This document shows positions 28,015 to 60,180 of a DNA stretch of 64,000 nucleotides, piece by piece. Below the pieces are notes generated by a model. It made no database searches. It was given only the letters and a program-made list of their open reading frames with translations, and was not told the DNA's origin. Location: NCBI GenBank assembly GCA_017590115.1, contig JAGGNK010003113.1, positions 980,209 through 1,044,208 on the forward strand, written 5' to 3'. How positions within the stretch are numbered: the first letter of the stretch is position 1; each line of letters begins with the position of its first letter. The translations under genes and the position numbers were made by a program. This DNA comes from Montifringilla adamsi. Lineage: Eukaryota > Chordata > Aves > Passeriformes > Passeridae.

Positions 28015-29689
28015 CGGACCCTCTGTGTGTGACGGGGTGCCTGGGGGTGCAGCAGGACCCGCCGGCCAAGGCCCACACTGCCCCATTGCTCCGGGCACCT
28101 GGGCTCCCCCATGGAGCCCCCGATTCTCTCGGGGCCAGGTGAGCCCATGGCAGAGGGGCACGCCGGGCACACGCCCATGTGCGGGCTCGGCTCTGGGCTC
28201 TGCAGCGTTTCACCTCGCAGGGAAAGTTTCCCCGATGGCTCCTTCGGCAGTTGTTTGGTGAAGGCAGCCCCGGCTGCTTCCCGGCTCCTCCCAGTGATCC
28301 CTCTGCTGCTATCACACAGATGAAAACTTCACTGCAGAAGCAAAATGCGCTTCTGGAGCACAAATTGGCACAGCACAACGATGTGTTCTTCTCACTGCCT
28401 GATCCCAGCACAGACACACACCTGGGGGTGCATCCCGGGATCCACGGGAGCCATGGGAGGGATTCATTTGCCTTTCCCTGCCTCCCTGCTGGAGCCTTCA
28501 TTGCCTGCTCCTCAGAGCTCAGCAATTGCTTCCTTCACCTTGCAGAAGCACTGCTGTCTCTAAAATTATAATTCCCTCCTGAGGAACAAACTTAAGAGAA
28601 GGGGGAAAAGCAAACCAGCCCACATTAGGTAGAACTTGGATGAATGGCAAGAACCCCTCCCATTCTCCTCCATGGCAAGAACCACATGAAAAACAGAGTT
28701 CTGAGGGTCACTGGAAAGCGCTCAAGAGGTTTGTGGGGGTGGCAGTCCGGGGGGGCCCTCACCCCCCCGCCCAGCTGCAGAATAACTCCCAGCAGCAGCA
28801 CAGCAAGTGCTGGGCGGGCAGGAAGGGGGAGCAGCTGCCTCCTGCTGGCTTTGTGAGCTTTTTAACTCCTTTTCTTCACTGAATCATCGAGATCCTCTCT
28901 CATTTCCAGTTCTTCACCTGAGGCTGCTTTTCTCCCTATTCCCCATGGCTGACCCCGTGCTGTCCCCAACCCTGGTACCAGTGCTGAGCCTGGCCCTGCT
29001 GCACTGCCAGGAGCGCTGCCTGCAGCTCCCAGGGCATCCCCACACCTGCTGGAGGCTCAAATGAGAGACCAAAATCCCATCAGGAGATGAAACCAGCCCC
29101 AGGAGTGACTGGATCCCAGCACGGAAAATGGAGCTGCCTTGCCTGTGCTGCCTGGCTGCTCATGGGGGCTCCCACCATGGTTATAAAGCTCCTTGAAGTT
29201 GTGCTAGGACTTGGTGGGTCCAGGGGGTCCCGCTCAGCAATATGGGCTGCTCCCCTGCATGTAGGGCTGGGCTGTCTCGGAAAAACTCTTTCTATGCCAT
29301 CTCCTGGGGCTGCAGAAGCAACACTTGGAGGGGCCAGGGGCTGCGGTAGGGAGAGATGCAGCAGGAGGGGCTGGTGCCCAGAGCATCACTCAGGGGGCTT
29401 TGGGGCCACCTTGTCTCAGAAGAGTGAGCCCGTGGCTCTGGGCAGAGATTTCTGCTCCTGCACCACCACTGCCATGGCCAGGAGCAGGCACAGAGAGAGG
29501 CAGCTCCATTCACCCCTTGCCCCCATGGCCTGCACAGTGGCTGATGATGTTTTAGACCGTTTATCTTTAGGGTTAGTAATTTAATTGTAGGAAAGACAGT
29601 GATTCTGACAAGTGTATCTTGGACTTGTGTTTTATTTAGGAAGCTCAGCTTGAAAAATTAAAAATACCTTTTTTTTTGCTGCTCCCTTC

Positions 29690-29960
29690 AAAAATTACTG
29701 ACAAATCTAGCGCTGATGGGCCCTGTGCACCGCCTGGGGATTCATTATCGTCACTTTTAAGGCTGTCACTATCTCCTCCTCTAGTCAGGAATGTGAGGAG
29801 CGAAGTGTTAATGATGCTTTCAGGGATGCCAAACTCACCCCTGGGCTGCGCTCGCTGCACACAGAGGCACAGATCCGAGGGGGAGTCGGAGAGGTTCCTA
29901 ATTAGGCGCTTTTGATACTCGGAGCCTCTGTCACATGAGCAGCAGCTCACACGCGGCAGC
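29690..29960. promoter_or_regulatory. Candidate conserved noncoding element
   Basis: A stretch with mixed composition, unlike its surroundings, with a homeodomain-type core TAATTAG at 29900-29906 and E-box-like CACATGAG near 29932. Its texture resembles vertebrate developmental enhancers. This is a pattern judgement only. Confidence 0.25.
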
Positions 29961-30489
29961 TGCTGCGTCTCTGGCCGTGGCAACTTCAGCACTAAGGTGT
30001 GGCCGAGCTTCCAGCAGCATCTCCTGAGGAACAGGCGGGATTTGCCGGCCACTTTCCTCCCTTTGCTCCCTGGGGGCTGACACCCGCCTTGTTCCTCGCC
30101 CATCCTCACAAACAGCCGTGCCAGGGCGCAAACGAAGCTCTGGTGTGCCCCTGCTCCCTGCTGTGCTTCTCCATGTGCTGGGTGGAGGTGGCAGCCGTGG
30201 GGCTGCTGGGGGCTGGTCTGCCCGTCCCGCTCTGGAGAAGGCATCTCATGGGCTGACGAACCTGAGATTGACCCTGATGTTTCACCATTCTCAGGTTAGA
30301 CAGTCCTCGAGGTGCCCCTCGCTGGGGCAGCTGCCAAACACCCTGCCTTGTGCCTTGTGCATCACAGTGTGTGCTTGCCCAGGAAGAATTTGGAGGAGAT
30401 AACAAAGAAGCAGCTCCTTGGCTCTGTTTTTACGGTGGGGTTGTCTGTGGGACCCACCCAAACCTCCTCACATTGCCCTGGATGCTCCC

Positions 30490-30828
30490 AGGGAATCAAG
30501 GAGTCACAGAACCTTTTGTGTTGGAAAAGCCCTGTAGATCACCAAGCCCAACCATTCCCTCAGCATGGCCAAAAACATCACTAAACCATGTCCCCAAGTG
30601 CCACATCCACACTTTTTCTACATCCCTTCAGGGATGGTGACCCCCCGCACTGCCCTGTGCAGGCTGTTCCAGTGCTGGACAACTCTTCTGGTGAAGAAGT
30701 TTTCCCCAATATCCAACGTAAACCCTTCCCAGGTGCAATTTGAGGTTGTTTCCTCTCATCCTGTCACTTGTTACCTGGGTGAAGAGACCACCCCAGCTGG
30801 CTACACCCTCCTTTCAGGGAGTTGAAGG
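30490..30828 (-). mobile_element. CR1 LINE 3' fragment
   Basis: Shows the order typical of a reverse-oriented CR1 tail: CACAGAACC, TTGGAAAAGCCC, AGCCCAACCATTCC, CTGTTCCAGTGCTGGAC, CCAATATCCAACGTAAACC, and GAAGAGACCACCCC. It is diverged, an older subfamily. Confidence 0.85.
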
Positions 30829-32264
30829 AAAAAATGCATGTTAGAAGCTTATCAATCAAAATGAATGAACTTAGTACGAAACTGAAAGGAAGTGTTCCCA
30901 CTGACAAGCTCCATGCCAGAAGTGAGTGAGCCTGGAAAGCTGTCACAAAAATCACAGTGAAAGGAGTCTGTAACCTCTTTTCAGCTCCTTTCTGGATTTC
31001 TTACTTTGGGTCCAAACATCCTCCCACTTCTGTGGTGGGGACTGAGCCAGATGCAGTACCCTGAGTACTCCACACAGAGCCAAGACTATTCAGTAGAGGG
31101 ACTCTGGATTCCCTTCAGAGAAAAGGAAGAAAAATCTTTCTGACAGGAGCAAGGGAATTGCGGAACCACTGACCAGCTTTACCTTCTCTGCTACCTCCAT
31201 TGGAAACCTGAGCAGCTTTGCGGGATTTTAACTTTTGTACTGTGGGCTTACAAAGATGAAAAAGAAGTGGTAAAAGCCAATTAGAATTAGTTTTTTCCAA
31301 GCAAGGTGAAGTTTTAGTAAGTTTGGTACAGAGAGTAAAGTATGGCAGAATCCTCTCAATTGGCCCCAAGAAGAACAGGGGAAAATGCTTCCAAAAATAG
31401 TCAGGAATCGTTTGCAGAAAGAAGAAAAAGAAGGTGCAGGGCAGTGCCTGCCTTACCTGTGAAGCCAGGACCAGGTCCCCTGCCAGCCACTGCCAGCCCT
31501 GGCCCCTCTGGCCTGCTCTCCTCCCGCTGCCACCCCCCTGCTGTCTTTTATAGCCTTTCTTGTCCCCCGTCTGAGCTGAGCTGGGCCACAGCGAGCTGCC
31601 ACGCTCTCTGCTGGCTTCCTGTTTGCTCATCGAGCGGCTGCGGTAAAATTTCCATTACACGCTGGACAGGCAGGGTGGCAGAGAGAAGTGAGGCAAGAAA
31701 TGGAACCCCGACACGTATCTGAGTCTTAGTGGTTCTCTCAACTCTTTTGAAAATGAGAAAGTGCTGTTAGATGGAGACAGAGGTGAGAAGGGGTGTCCTG
31801 GCAGTGTGGGAACTGAAGGCCATCCTGCAGTCTCGGTCCAACTGCTCTGGGTTCCCCCTCCCTGTCCCCAAGGGGGTACAGAAGTCCTGCTCCTCAGTTC
31901 AGCAAGAAGATGCTCCTTCCCACCCCCCACCCCAAAAAAGTGCTTCCCAAAAGCTGCCTTACTGAATGGAGCCACAAAGCTCTGTCCTGCTCTGACCAGA
32001 GGTTATGGGGTTGTCTGCATCCCCCTTCACTCCGTCTCAGCCAGCAGATCCTCCAGCAATGCATAACCCAGAGAGGAAAGATCTGGATGAGAGGAATACA
32101 TTTTAATCTTTCATTTGTCCTCGGTGTATGCAGAAGAACCATTTTGGCTGTAAAATAGAGGAGGGTAAAGGGAAAGGAGGAAAACTGCTTGCTATGAAAA
32201 TATGGAACCTGTCAAAGTATCCAGGCCCATCTGGAGCTGTGTCTCTTGATCTGGAGGGGAAAGA
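30829..32264. other. Intergenic sequence with orphan promoter-like signal
   Basis: No repeat family or gene was recognised. It contains the TATAAAA plus donor combination at 31552-31457 on the minus strand. Confidence 0.5.
31457..31552 (-). promoter_or_regulatory. Orphan TATA box followed by putative first exon and donor
   Basis: The minus strand has GGCTATAAAAGAC (TATAAAA at 31552-31546). About 30 nt later a start would fall near 31520, and a consensus donor CACAG|GTAAGG follows at 31457. No matching downstream exon was found. It could be a distal CRH2 leader (acceptor 27134), a lncRNA promoter, or chance. Confidence 0.3.
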
Positions 32265-32600
32265 CGCCGTGGCTGGAACGAGATGAACTTTAAATCCTTC
32301 CAGCTCCTCGTGGGGGTCTATGGTTCAACAAACGTAAACTGAAAATTCCCTGCAATGAGCAGGGACCCCTTCCACTACCCCAGGTTACTCCAAGCCATGC
32401 CCAACCTGGCTGTGAACACTTCCAGGGATGGGGCAGCCACAGATTCTCTGGGCAACCTGTGCCAGGGCCTTGCCACTGAGACAAGGAAGAATTTCTTCCC
32501 AATGTCCAATCTAACCCAGTCCTCTGTCAGTTTGGAGCCATTCTCACTTGGTACTCTCATCTCATGTCCTTGTTCAAAGGCACTGAGGTCAAATAAAGCC
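32265..32600. mobile_element. CR1 fragments in facing orientation
   Basis: 32268-32308 looks like a plus-oriented CR1 3' terminus (GGCTGGAACGAGATGAACTT). From 32350 a minus-oriented CR1 follows, with CCAGGTTACTCCAAGCC, GGGGCAGCCACAG, TCTCTGGGCAACCTGTGCC and CCAATGTCCAATCTAACCC. The two 3' ends meet. Confidence 0.8.
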
Positions 32601-34830
32601 TTTTAAATATCTTTCTGAATGCCTCTGTGAGTGAGTTTGGCCAAGGATCACTCTAAGCAGCAGATGGCTTAGATGAGTTTGATTTAAGGTGCTGCTGAAC
32701 AAGTTTCCAGTGGCACCAGATAAACACTTTCATGTCTGGCCTGTAGGATATGTTGGCTGATCGCTGTGCACAGCACTGCTCATTCAACAGCTTCAAAATA
32801 CCCCATTTTTTACCACTGTTTCGATATCGACTTCTGAAAACCGCCTCTGCTAACGGAGCAGGTTGTTTGATGCCAGCCCTGAAAAATCTCCTTGTTTATA
32901 ATACATGGAAATTCAGCCTTTTTTTAACAATTGGTCAAGATTGTGCCCTGCAGAACCATGGGCTGGACACGCCAGGTCTTGAAGGTCTGGAGCGCTGTGA
33001 CACACTGCTCACCCAGACCCAGGTGCAGGAGGTGACCTTCACGGCACAGCCCACTCCTGCAATGAATTGCCAAGTTCTCAGATGAGTGCTGGGGCCAGCA
33101 CACAGGTTTCAGCCCACAAGATCTGTGCCTTTCTGTACAAATAGGAATCAAGCATGTAACAAGCTCAAAAGGAAATTGAATTTGTCTTCTGACCCATTGT
33201 TCCCCTGGCTCCTTTCCAGCCCCGAGAAGCCCACAAGAGGGGCAGCCCCCAGCACTGGAGCTCTGCGTGCTGTTACCTCAGGCAAGGAGAGATTTCATCT
33301 ATTTCAGAGAAAACCGAGCCCATCTGCTGCAGAAAGAGAAAACACAACCTGAAAGTCCTTGTCTCAGGTGTTCCTGCCTCGAAATGACTGTGGTTGCTCT
33401 TTGATGGTCAAGCAGACATTGTTCTCCTTTTTTCTGTTGGCTTTTTTTTCCTGTTGGCTTTTTTTTTTCTGCTGCCTTTTTTTTTTTTTTAAACCGCTCG
33501 GATCTATTTTTAGTGATGAGGGGATGGTGCTCAAGAGGCTCTGCCGTGGGTCACCTCATTGTGGGTTTGGGTCACTCGGGATGCCAGGCAGGAATTGAAG
33601 CACAGCTGCTCCTAGTGGTCCTGCCATGGGCAGTGGGACCCCGAAGATGGTGGGGGGCTGCAGGTGCTGCTGAGAGCAGGGGTCCCACATAGGGGCTTTG
33701 GGATTGTGATGATGGCAGGCGGATGAAGACACTGCCAGAAGCGGGGCTCCTGCCATGGCAGGTGGAACACAGCGATAGCAGGGTGCTGCAGCTGAGCCCA
33801 CAGGCACCTCGTGATAGCAATAAACCAAATACTCTTTTTTTTTTTTTTTTTTTGTCTGATTTAATGAGACACCTGGAAGTGTGGTTTGCAATGAGAAAAA
33901 AGGGTTTTTTTCCTTTTTCAGTCCTTTTCTCCAGTGTCTCCGTGTTGCGGAGGAGGCATTAGGGAATATCGATCGCCATGTGCCACACGCTCCTGGCTGG
34001 GCTGTCCAACAGCAGGTGGGAGATGGAGCAGTGCATGTCCTAGTAAGGGTCTGCACAGCACTGGGCTCAGCCATGCTCAAAACCCACCACTTTTTCAACT
34101 TTTTCAGCTTGAAAACGTGGCGTGACCCTGGCGGGGCGGTTTGCGCTGGTGCAGAGACCTGCTGCATCCGCCACGCTGCTGTGATGAAGCCTCATGGCCG
34201 GAACTGCCCAGAAAGCCTTAGACTGATATTTTGGCAAGAAAAGAGTGGTTTTTGCTGTGTTCCACCACCCCAGCCCGTGGCCAGCATGGCCTCAGAACCT
34301 GTGGCTGGGGGGGCAGTGAGGCACAGGCAGAGGGGAGGGAGGGAGGGAGCCGCCTGCCGCCCACGCAGTGTTTCCGACGTGGCATTTGCTACCAGCAGTT
34401 TGTTACAAACAAAACAAATTCTGTCTTGCAACCCTGAAACTAAATTAGGTCTGATAGAGCTGATAATGGCGGCGTGAGGGAGAGGAACGTGGCGGGCTGA
34501 CAGGGAGCGTGAGGGATCCAAGATGGCGCCGGGGCGTGAGGGCAATGGCGGCAGCAGGGCTGGAAGTCACCAGAAACGGCGTTTGAGGATGAATCAGCCA
34601 TGGCTGCCTCAAGCAGGTGCAGTGCAGGAGGACAGAGGATGGCTCCATATATTCCAGTGGCAGGAGCAGCCCACAGGGTGGGAAGGGAGGTGATGGCTCC
34701 ATGCTTGCCAGAGGCAGGAGCAGTTGCCCAGTGGGAGCTGCTGGCATGGGCACAGGGCTGGTTTACTGAAGCAAAATAATCACAGAAGCATAGAAAATGC
34801 TGAATTGATCCATGGAATATGCTGAAGGGA
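32601..34830. other. Intergenic sequence between CR1 copies
   Basis: Contains T-rich tracts (33443-33491, 33834-33853) and the YY1-like cluster at 34464-34552. 32750-32960 is AT-richer, with the 10-bp palindrome TCGATATCGA at 32821-32830. No gene was found; frames such as 34167-33556 minus are unremarkable. Confidence 0.5.
34464..34552 (+). promoter_or_regulatory. Cluster of three YY1-like motifs
   Basis: AATGGCGGC at 34465-34473, AAGATGGCGCC at 34520-34530 and AATGGCGGC at 34544-34552, each linked to a CGTGAGGG unit (near 34473, 34508 and 34534). YY1 recognises AANATGGCG. The block looks like a short degenerate tandem repeat carrying the motif. Confidence 0.4.
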
Positions 34831-34832
34831 CC

Positions 34833-35100
34833 CATTAGGATCATTGAATCCTACTCCTGGCCATGCACAGGACACAAAGTCACACCATGTGCCCAAGAGC
34901 CTTATCCAAACCCTTCTCAAACTCAGACAGACTCAGTTGTGCAGATCTGAGTAAAAATGTGGCTCTATATGGGGGAAAATGTAGATCTGAGGCAAAAGAG
35001 GGATCTGCTAAGGAAAAATGGTGACTCCACCACTGCTCTGGGCTGCCTGTTCCAATGTCCAGGCATCCTTTCAGTGAATGCGTTCTAAACCTCCCCGACA
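34833..35100 (-). mobile_element. CR1 LINE fragment (diverged)
   Basis: GGATCATTGAATCCTACTCC, TGGCCATGCACAGGACAC, ACCATGTGCCCAAGAGCC and later CTGCCTGTTCCAATGTCC follow the reverse-complement CR1 order, with an interruption near 34945-35030. Confidence 0.75.
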
Positions 35101-35195
35101 CATTTTTTTTCTCTTGCCCTGTTGCATGCTACCTGAAGGCAGACACCAACAATGCTGGGGGAGAGGAGATGCTTTGCCCCCCAGAGTAAGTGACA

Positions 35196-35276
35196 TGTAG
35201 ACATCCCATCCCTGGAAGCATTCAAGGCCAGGTTGGATGGGGCTGGGAGCAACCTGGTCAAGTGAAGGTGACCCTG
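35196..35276 (+). mobile_element. CR1 LINE 3' fragment
   Basis: CATCCCATCCCTGGAAGCAT, then CAAGGCCAGGTTGGATGGGG and GAGCAACCTGGTC, is the sense strand of the CR1 3' UTR. Confidence 0.8.
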
Positions 35277-36070
35277 TCCATACCATGGACCTGGTGACCC
35301 ACTGCTGCTGACCTGCTGCTCCAGCCTAAACCCCCCCATGCCTGCCTGTCCCCCCGTGTTTGTGCTCATGAGCTCTCCTTCCACCCACACAGGGAACTAT
35401 TTTTAGCAGACACTAATCAAGTGTCAGTGTTGGCTCTGAGTGTGGCTTTCAGCGGAGGGCTCCTTCTTTCACCAAGTGCTGGCAGGAACTCGGGTGTGTT
35501 TTCTTTTAAATCTGGTTGACAATTTGCACAATGTGCCGCAGAACAGGGGCAGTTATTTTGGGCTCGTCACACCCAAGCCCACACTGAGTGATCACCAGGT
35601 GACTCTCCATTTTGGTGAGGGCTTGGCAGAGCACCCCCCTCCCAATCCCATGCTGCCAGCAGCACCTGCTTGCCTTGCCTCACCCCTCAGGAGCTGGCTC
35701 CAGGCCAGGGATTCCCAGAGATGAGGTAGCTTTGCTCCTCTTGGGATGCTTATCTCCTGCACAAAGATGTTGGGTTGGAACTTTGAATCCTGCAGGTAAG
35801 GAAAATGCTCCATGTTCAGCCCTGGAGGTCACAGCCTCCTCTGGCTGAACGTCCCTCATGTGGGGCCAGCTCCCCTTCCACTGAGGTGACCCTGCTGTGT
35901 GACAGGTCACATCCTGTTCGCTGTGCCTGGGTCAGGTACGGGACCTGCTGCTCTCCATGTCTCGAGCAGCTCTGATTCAGTAAGAGCTGCGGTTGGGGCA
36001 AGCTCTGTTTCACTTCGGCTGCTGAACTCACAACAGGCACTTGGTGCTTCTTCATGATCCCAGCTGAACC
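35277..36070. other. Intergenic sequence
   Basis: Nothing recognised. Confidence 0.5.
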
Positions 36071-36071
36071 T

Positions 36072-36525
36072 CACAGAATCGCCTGAGTTAGAAGAGACCC
36101 ACAAGGATCATTGAGTCCTGGATCTCCTGATCTCCTGGCCCTGCACAGGACACCCCAGCAATCCCATCATGTGCCTGAGACTGCTGTCCAAATGCTCCAT
36201 GAGCTCTGTCAGCCTTGGGACTATGATCACTGCCCTAGGGAGCTTGTTTTAGTGCCTAACCACCCTCTGGGGAGGAAGAACCTTTTCCTAATATCCAACC
36301 TAAAACATCCCATGACACAGATCCAGATGTTCCCTCAGGTCCTGTCCCTGGTCATACACAGAGATCAGTGACTGCCTTCCACCTCCCTCAGGAGGAAGCT
36401 GCAGACCCTGACAGTTTCTCCCCTCAGTCTCCTCCAGGATGAACAAACCAAGTGACCTCAGCTGCTCCTCATATGGCTTTCCCTCCAGATCCTTCATCAT
36501 CCTTGTGTAGCTCCTTTGGACAGTC
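36072..36525 (-). mobile_element. CR1 LINE 3' fragment (about 450 bp)
   Basis: The longest minus-oriented CR1 here, with TGGCCCTGCACAGGACACCC, ATCATGTGCCTGAGA, GAACCTTTTCCTAATATCCA, CTCAGTCTCCTCCAGGATGA and CTGCTCCTCATATGGCTTTC in the expected order. It ends about 200 bp from the UCKL1 3' end. Confidence 0.88.
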
Positions 36526-36719
36526 TATAATAGCTTTGGTTTCCTTTCAGGCAGGAGGAACCGCCTTTACTCTGGCACCATGTCTTCATTTGGATTGAAG
36601 GTGTGGCATTCTTTATCTCCCACCACTGCCCACGGCATCTCCCATCCCAGGACTGTAGTCTTGAAGGGTCACAAATCCTTCTAGGCACCCATGGGAAGTG
36701 ACAAAGAATGGCTCAGTTC

Positions 36720-37011
36720 AAGAAAACCAGAGAAAAAATTTATTATTGTTCTTTATAAAATATCTCCAATAAGTTATATAGGCAAATATTTAAATTAAAA
36801 TAAATTAACTCCACTCTATGCTGGGACACGTGACTGCCCAAAAAGTCAAACTAGGATTTACGTTTCTCTGAAAAAATATGCCCTAGATCTCCGATGTAAG
36901 ATTTGAAAAAAATATCTATGCTTGGTGAGAGGAAGGAGAAATCTGCACTGGACAGAGGGGTTAAGGTGCGGTGCTGAAGCTGCCTGGTGCCAGTGGCACC
37001 TCCACATCCAG
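36720..37011 (-). other. UCKL1: UCKL1 3' UTR
   Basis: About 290 nt from the TAG to the predicted cleavage site. No repeat was seen inside. Confidence 0.75.
36739..36744 (-). terminator. UCKL1: Polyadenylation signal of UCKL1
   Basis: AATAAA on the minus strand, about 270 nt after the stop codon. Cleavage is expected near 36720. Confidence 0.75.
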
Positions 37012-59057
<22,046 letters not shown>

Positions 59058-59110
59058 GGTGCTGCGGGGAGAGGCGGGAGCGGCGGGGGCGGCGCTGCCG
59101 CGGGGATCCC

Positions 59111-59123
59111 CGGGACTTGTAGT
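59111..59123 (-). promoter_or_regulatory. UCKL1: ZNF143/THAP11-type motif in UCKL1 promoter
   Basis: ACTACAAGTCCCG on the minus strand fits the promoter motif ACTAYRNNNCCCR exactly and lies 54 bp upstream of the ATG. There is no TATA box, as usual for housekeeping CpG-island promoters. Confidence 0.65.
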
Positions 59124-60180
59124 GCGGGCTGGGAGGGAGCGGGAACCGGAGCGTGGGGTTCGGGGGGATCTGGGCACCGATGGGTGCCCTGATGGGGCAC
59201 GGAGGGGTGCTGTGGTCGTGGGTAAGGGCTGTGCGGGGAGATGGGTCTATGTGGGCACGGCTGGGTGCTGTAGGGCACGGGGGTGGGTTGTGGGGTGCGG
59301 GTGGGTGTTCGGAGGTATAGGTGGGTGTTCTGGACATGGGTGGGTGCTGCGGGGCTCACAGTGATGCTGTGGGTACCTGTGGGCGGCTCCGCAGTAGCAT
59401 CCCTGCCCAAGACGTTGAGGGATGCAGCACACAGCATCCCCCATCATCCTGCAGCTGGGGGGAAGCGCGCTTTGGGTGACCCGGGCTCTGACAATGTCGC
59501 TGGGCACTGCGGAGAGCTGGGAGGACCCCGGCCCCGTGGGGGTCCCGGGGAGCTGGCTGGGATCTGGTTTTACTCGGCACCATCCCGGCCGGGCTGAGGT
59601 TCGTGGTAGCACATGTTCGGGGGGTGGGGGCCAGCACCGCTCCGGGGTCCCCAGCCGTCCTTGGGGGGCGAGAGCGCCCGTGGGGAAAGGCTGCGCTCTC
59701 AGCCAGCAGCGAGATCAGTCTAAATCCGTCCCTGCCTTGGGTTCGGTGCCAAAAAAGCCATTAGGGAGCAGAAGAGGATTTATTCCCACGCTGGGAGAGC
59801 CTGGGGGTGGCCCCGGGTCCCGCAGAGCTCCCCAGGGAGGAGAAGTCCTGGGCTGGATGTGGCCCCTGGGGCCAGGACACGCTGGATGCTGCTGATGGGA
59901 TGGGTGGATGGGAAACAGCTTTAGGGGGATTTCTACCATGGGAGTGGGGCTGTGGGCATTGGGATCCCCCTGGCACCAGGAGTGCTGGCTGTGCCCCCAC
60001 CTTCCCCATCCCGGTTTTGGGGGCACCCCATGGCTGGTGACCACACGCTCCATCCTCAGCAGCTGGGAAGGACAAATCCAAATTCCTCTCAGCCACTGCC
60101 GGGAAGGACAAATCCAAACCCCCTGGATCCCACGTCCAACCTCCCACCGAACTGCGCAATAACGGTGCCGACAGTGCTAA
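59124..60180. other. Spacer between UCKL1 promoter and ZNF512B 3' end
   Basis: GC-rich. Contains a degenerate GGTGGGTGTT tandem at 59270-59345 and an 18-bp direct repeat GGGAAGGACAAATCCAAA at 60065-60082 and 60101-60118. No gene was seen. Confidence 0.6.
60065..60118. repeat. 18-bp direct repeat, two copies
   Basis: GGGAAGGACAAATCCAAA occurs twice, 36 bp apart. Confidence 0.8.

Larger units (their letters stand above)
27730..30480. other. Intergenic, CRH2 upstream region
   Basis: The first 400 bp continue the CpG-rich, G-rich CRH2 promoter island. After that the sequence is GC-rich without recognised repeats. A candidate conserved element lies at 29690-29960. The 199-codon minus frame 30244-29645 covers that element but shows no splice-bounded or family-like protein. 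Confidence 0.5.

Noticed and set aside
29645..30244. 199-codon minus-strand frame over the candidate enhancer
   Set aside because: Ser/Asp-rich end looks protein-like, but there is no family match, and noncoding conservation would explain the texture equally well.
31115..31630. 171-codon minus-strand frame spanning the orphan TATA box
   Set aside because: The frame starts upstream of the TATA element and runs through the putative donor, so it cannot be the product of that promoter.
33556..34167. 203-codon minus-strand frame
   Set aside because: Contains a poly-Lys run from a T-tract and no domain.
35691..35813. Possible exon on the minus strand near a CCTGCAG
   Set aside because: Lacks a paired donor and any coding signature.
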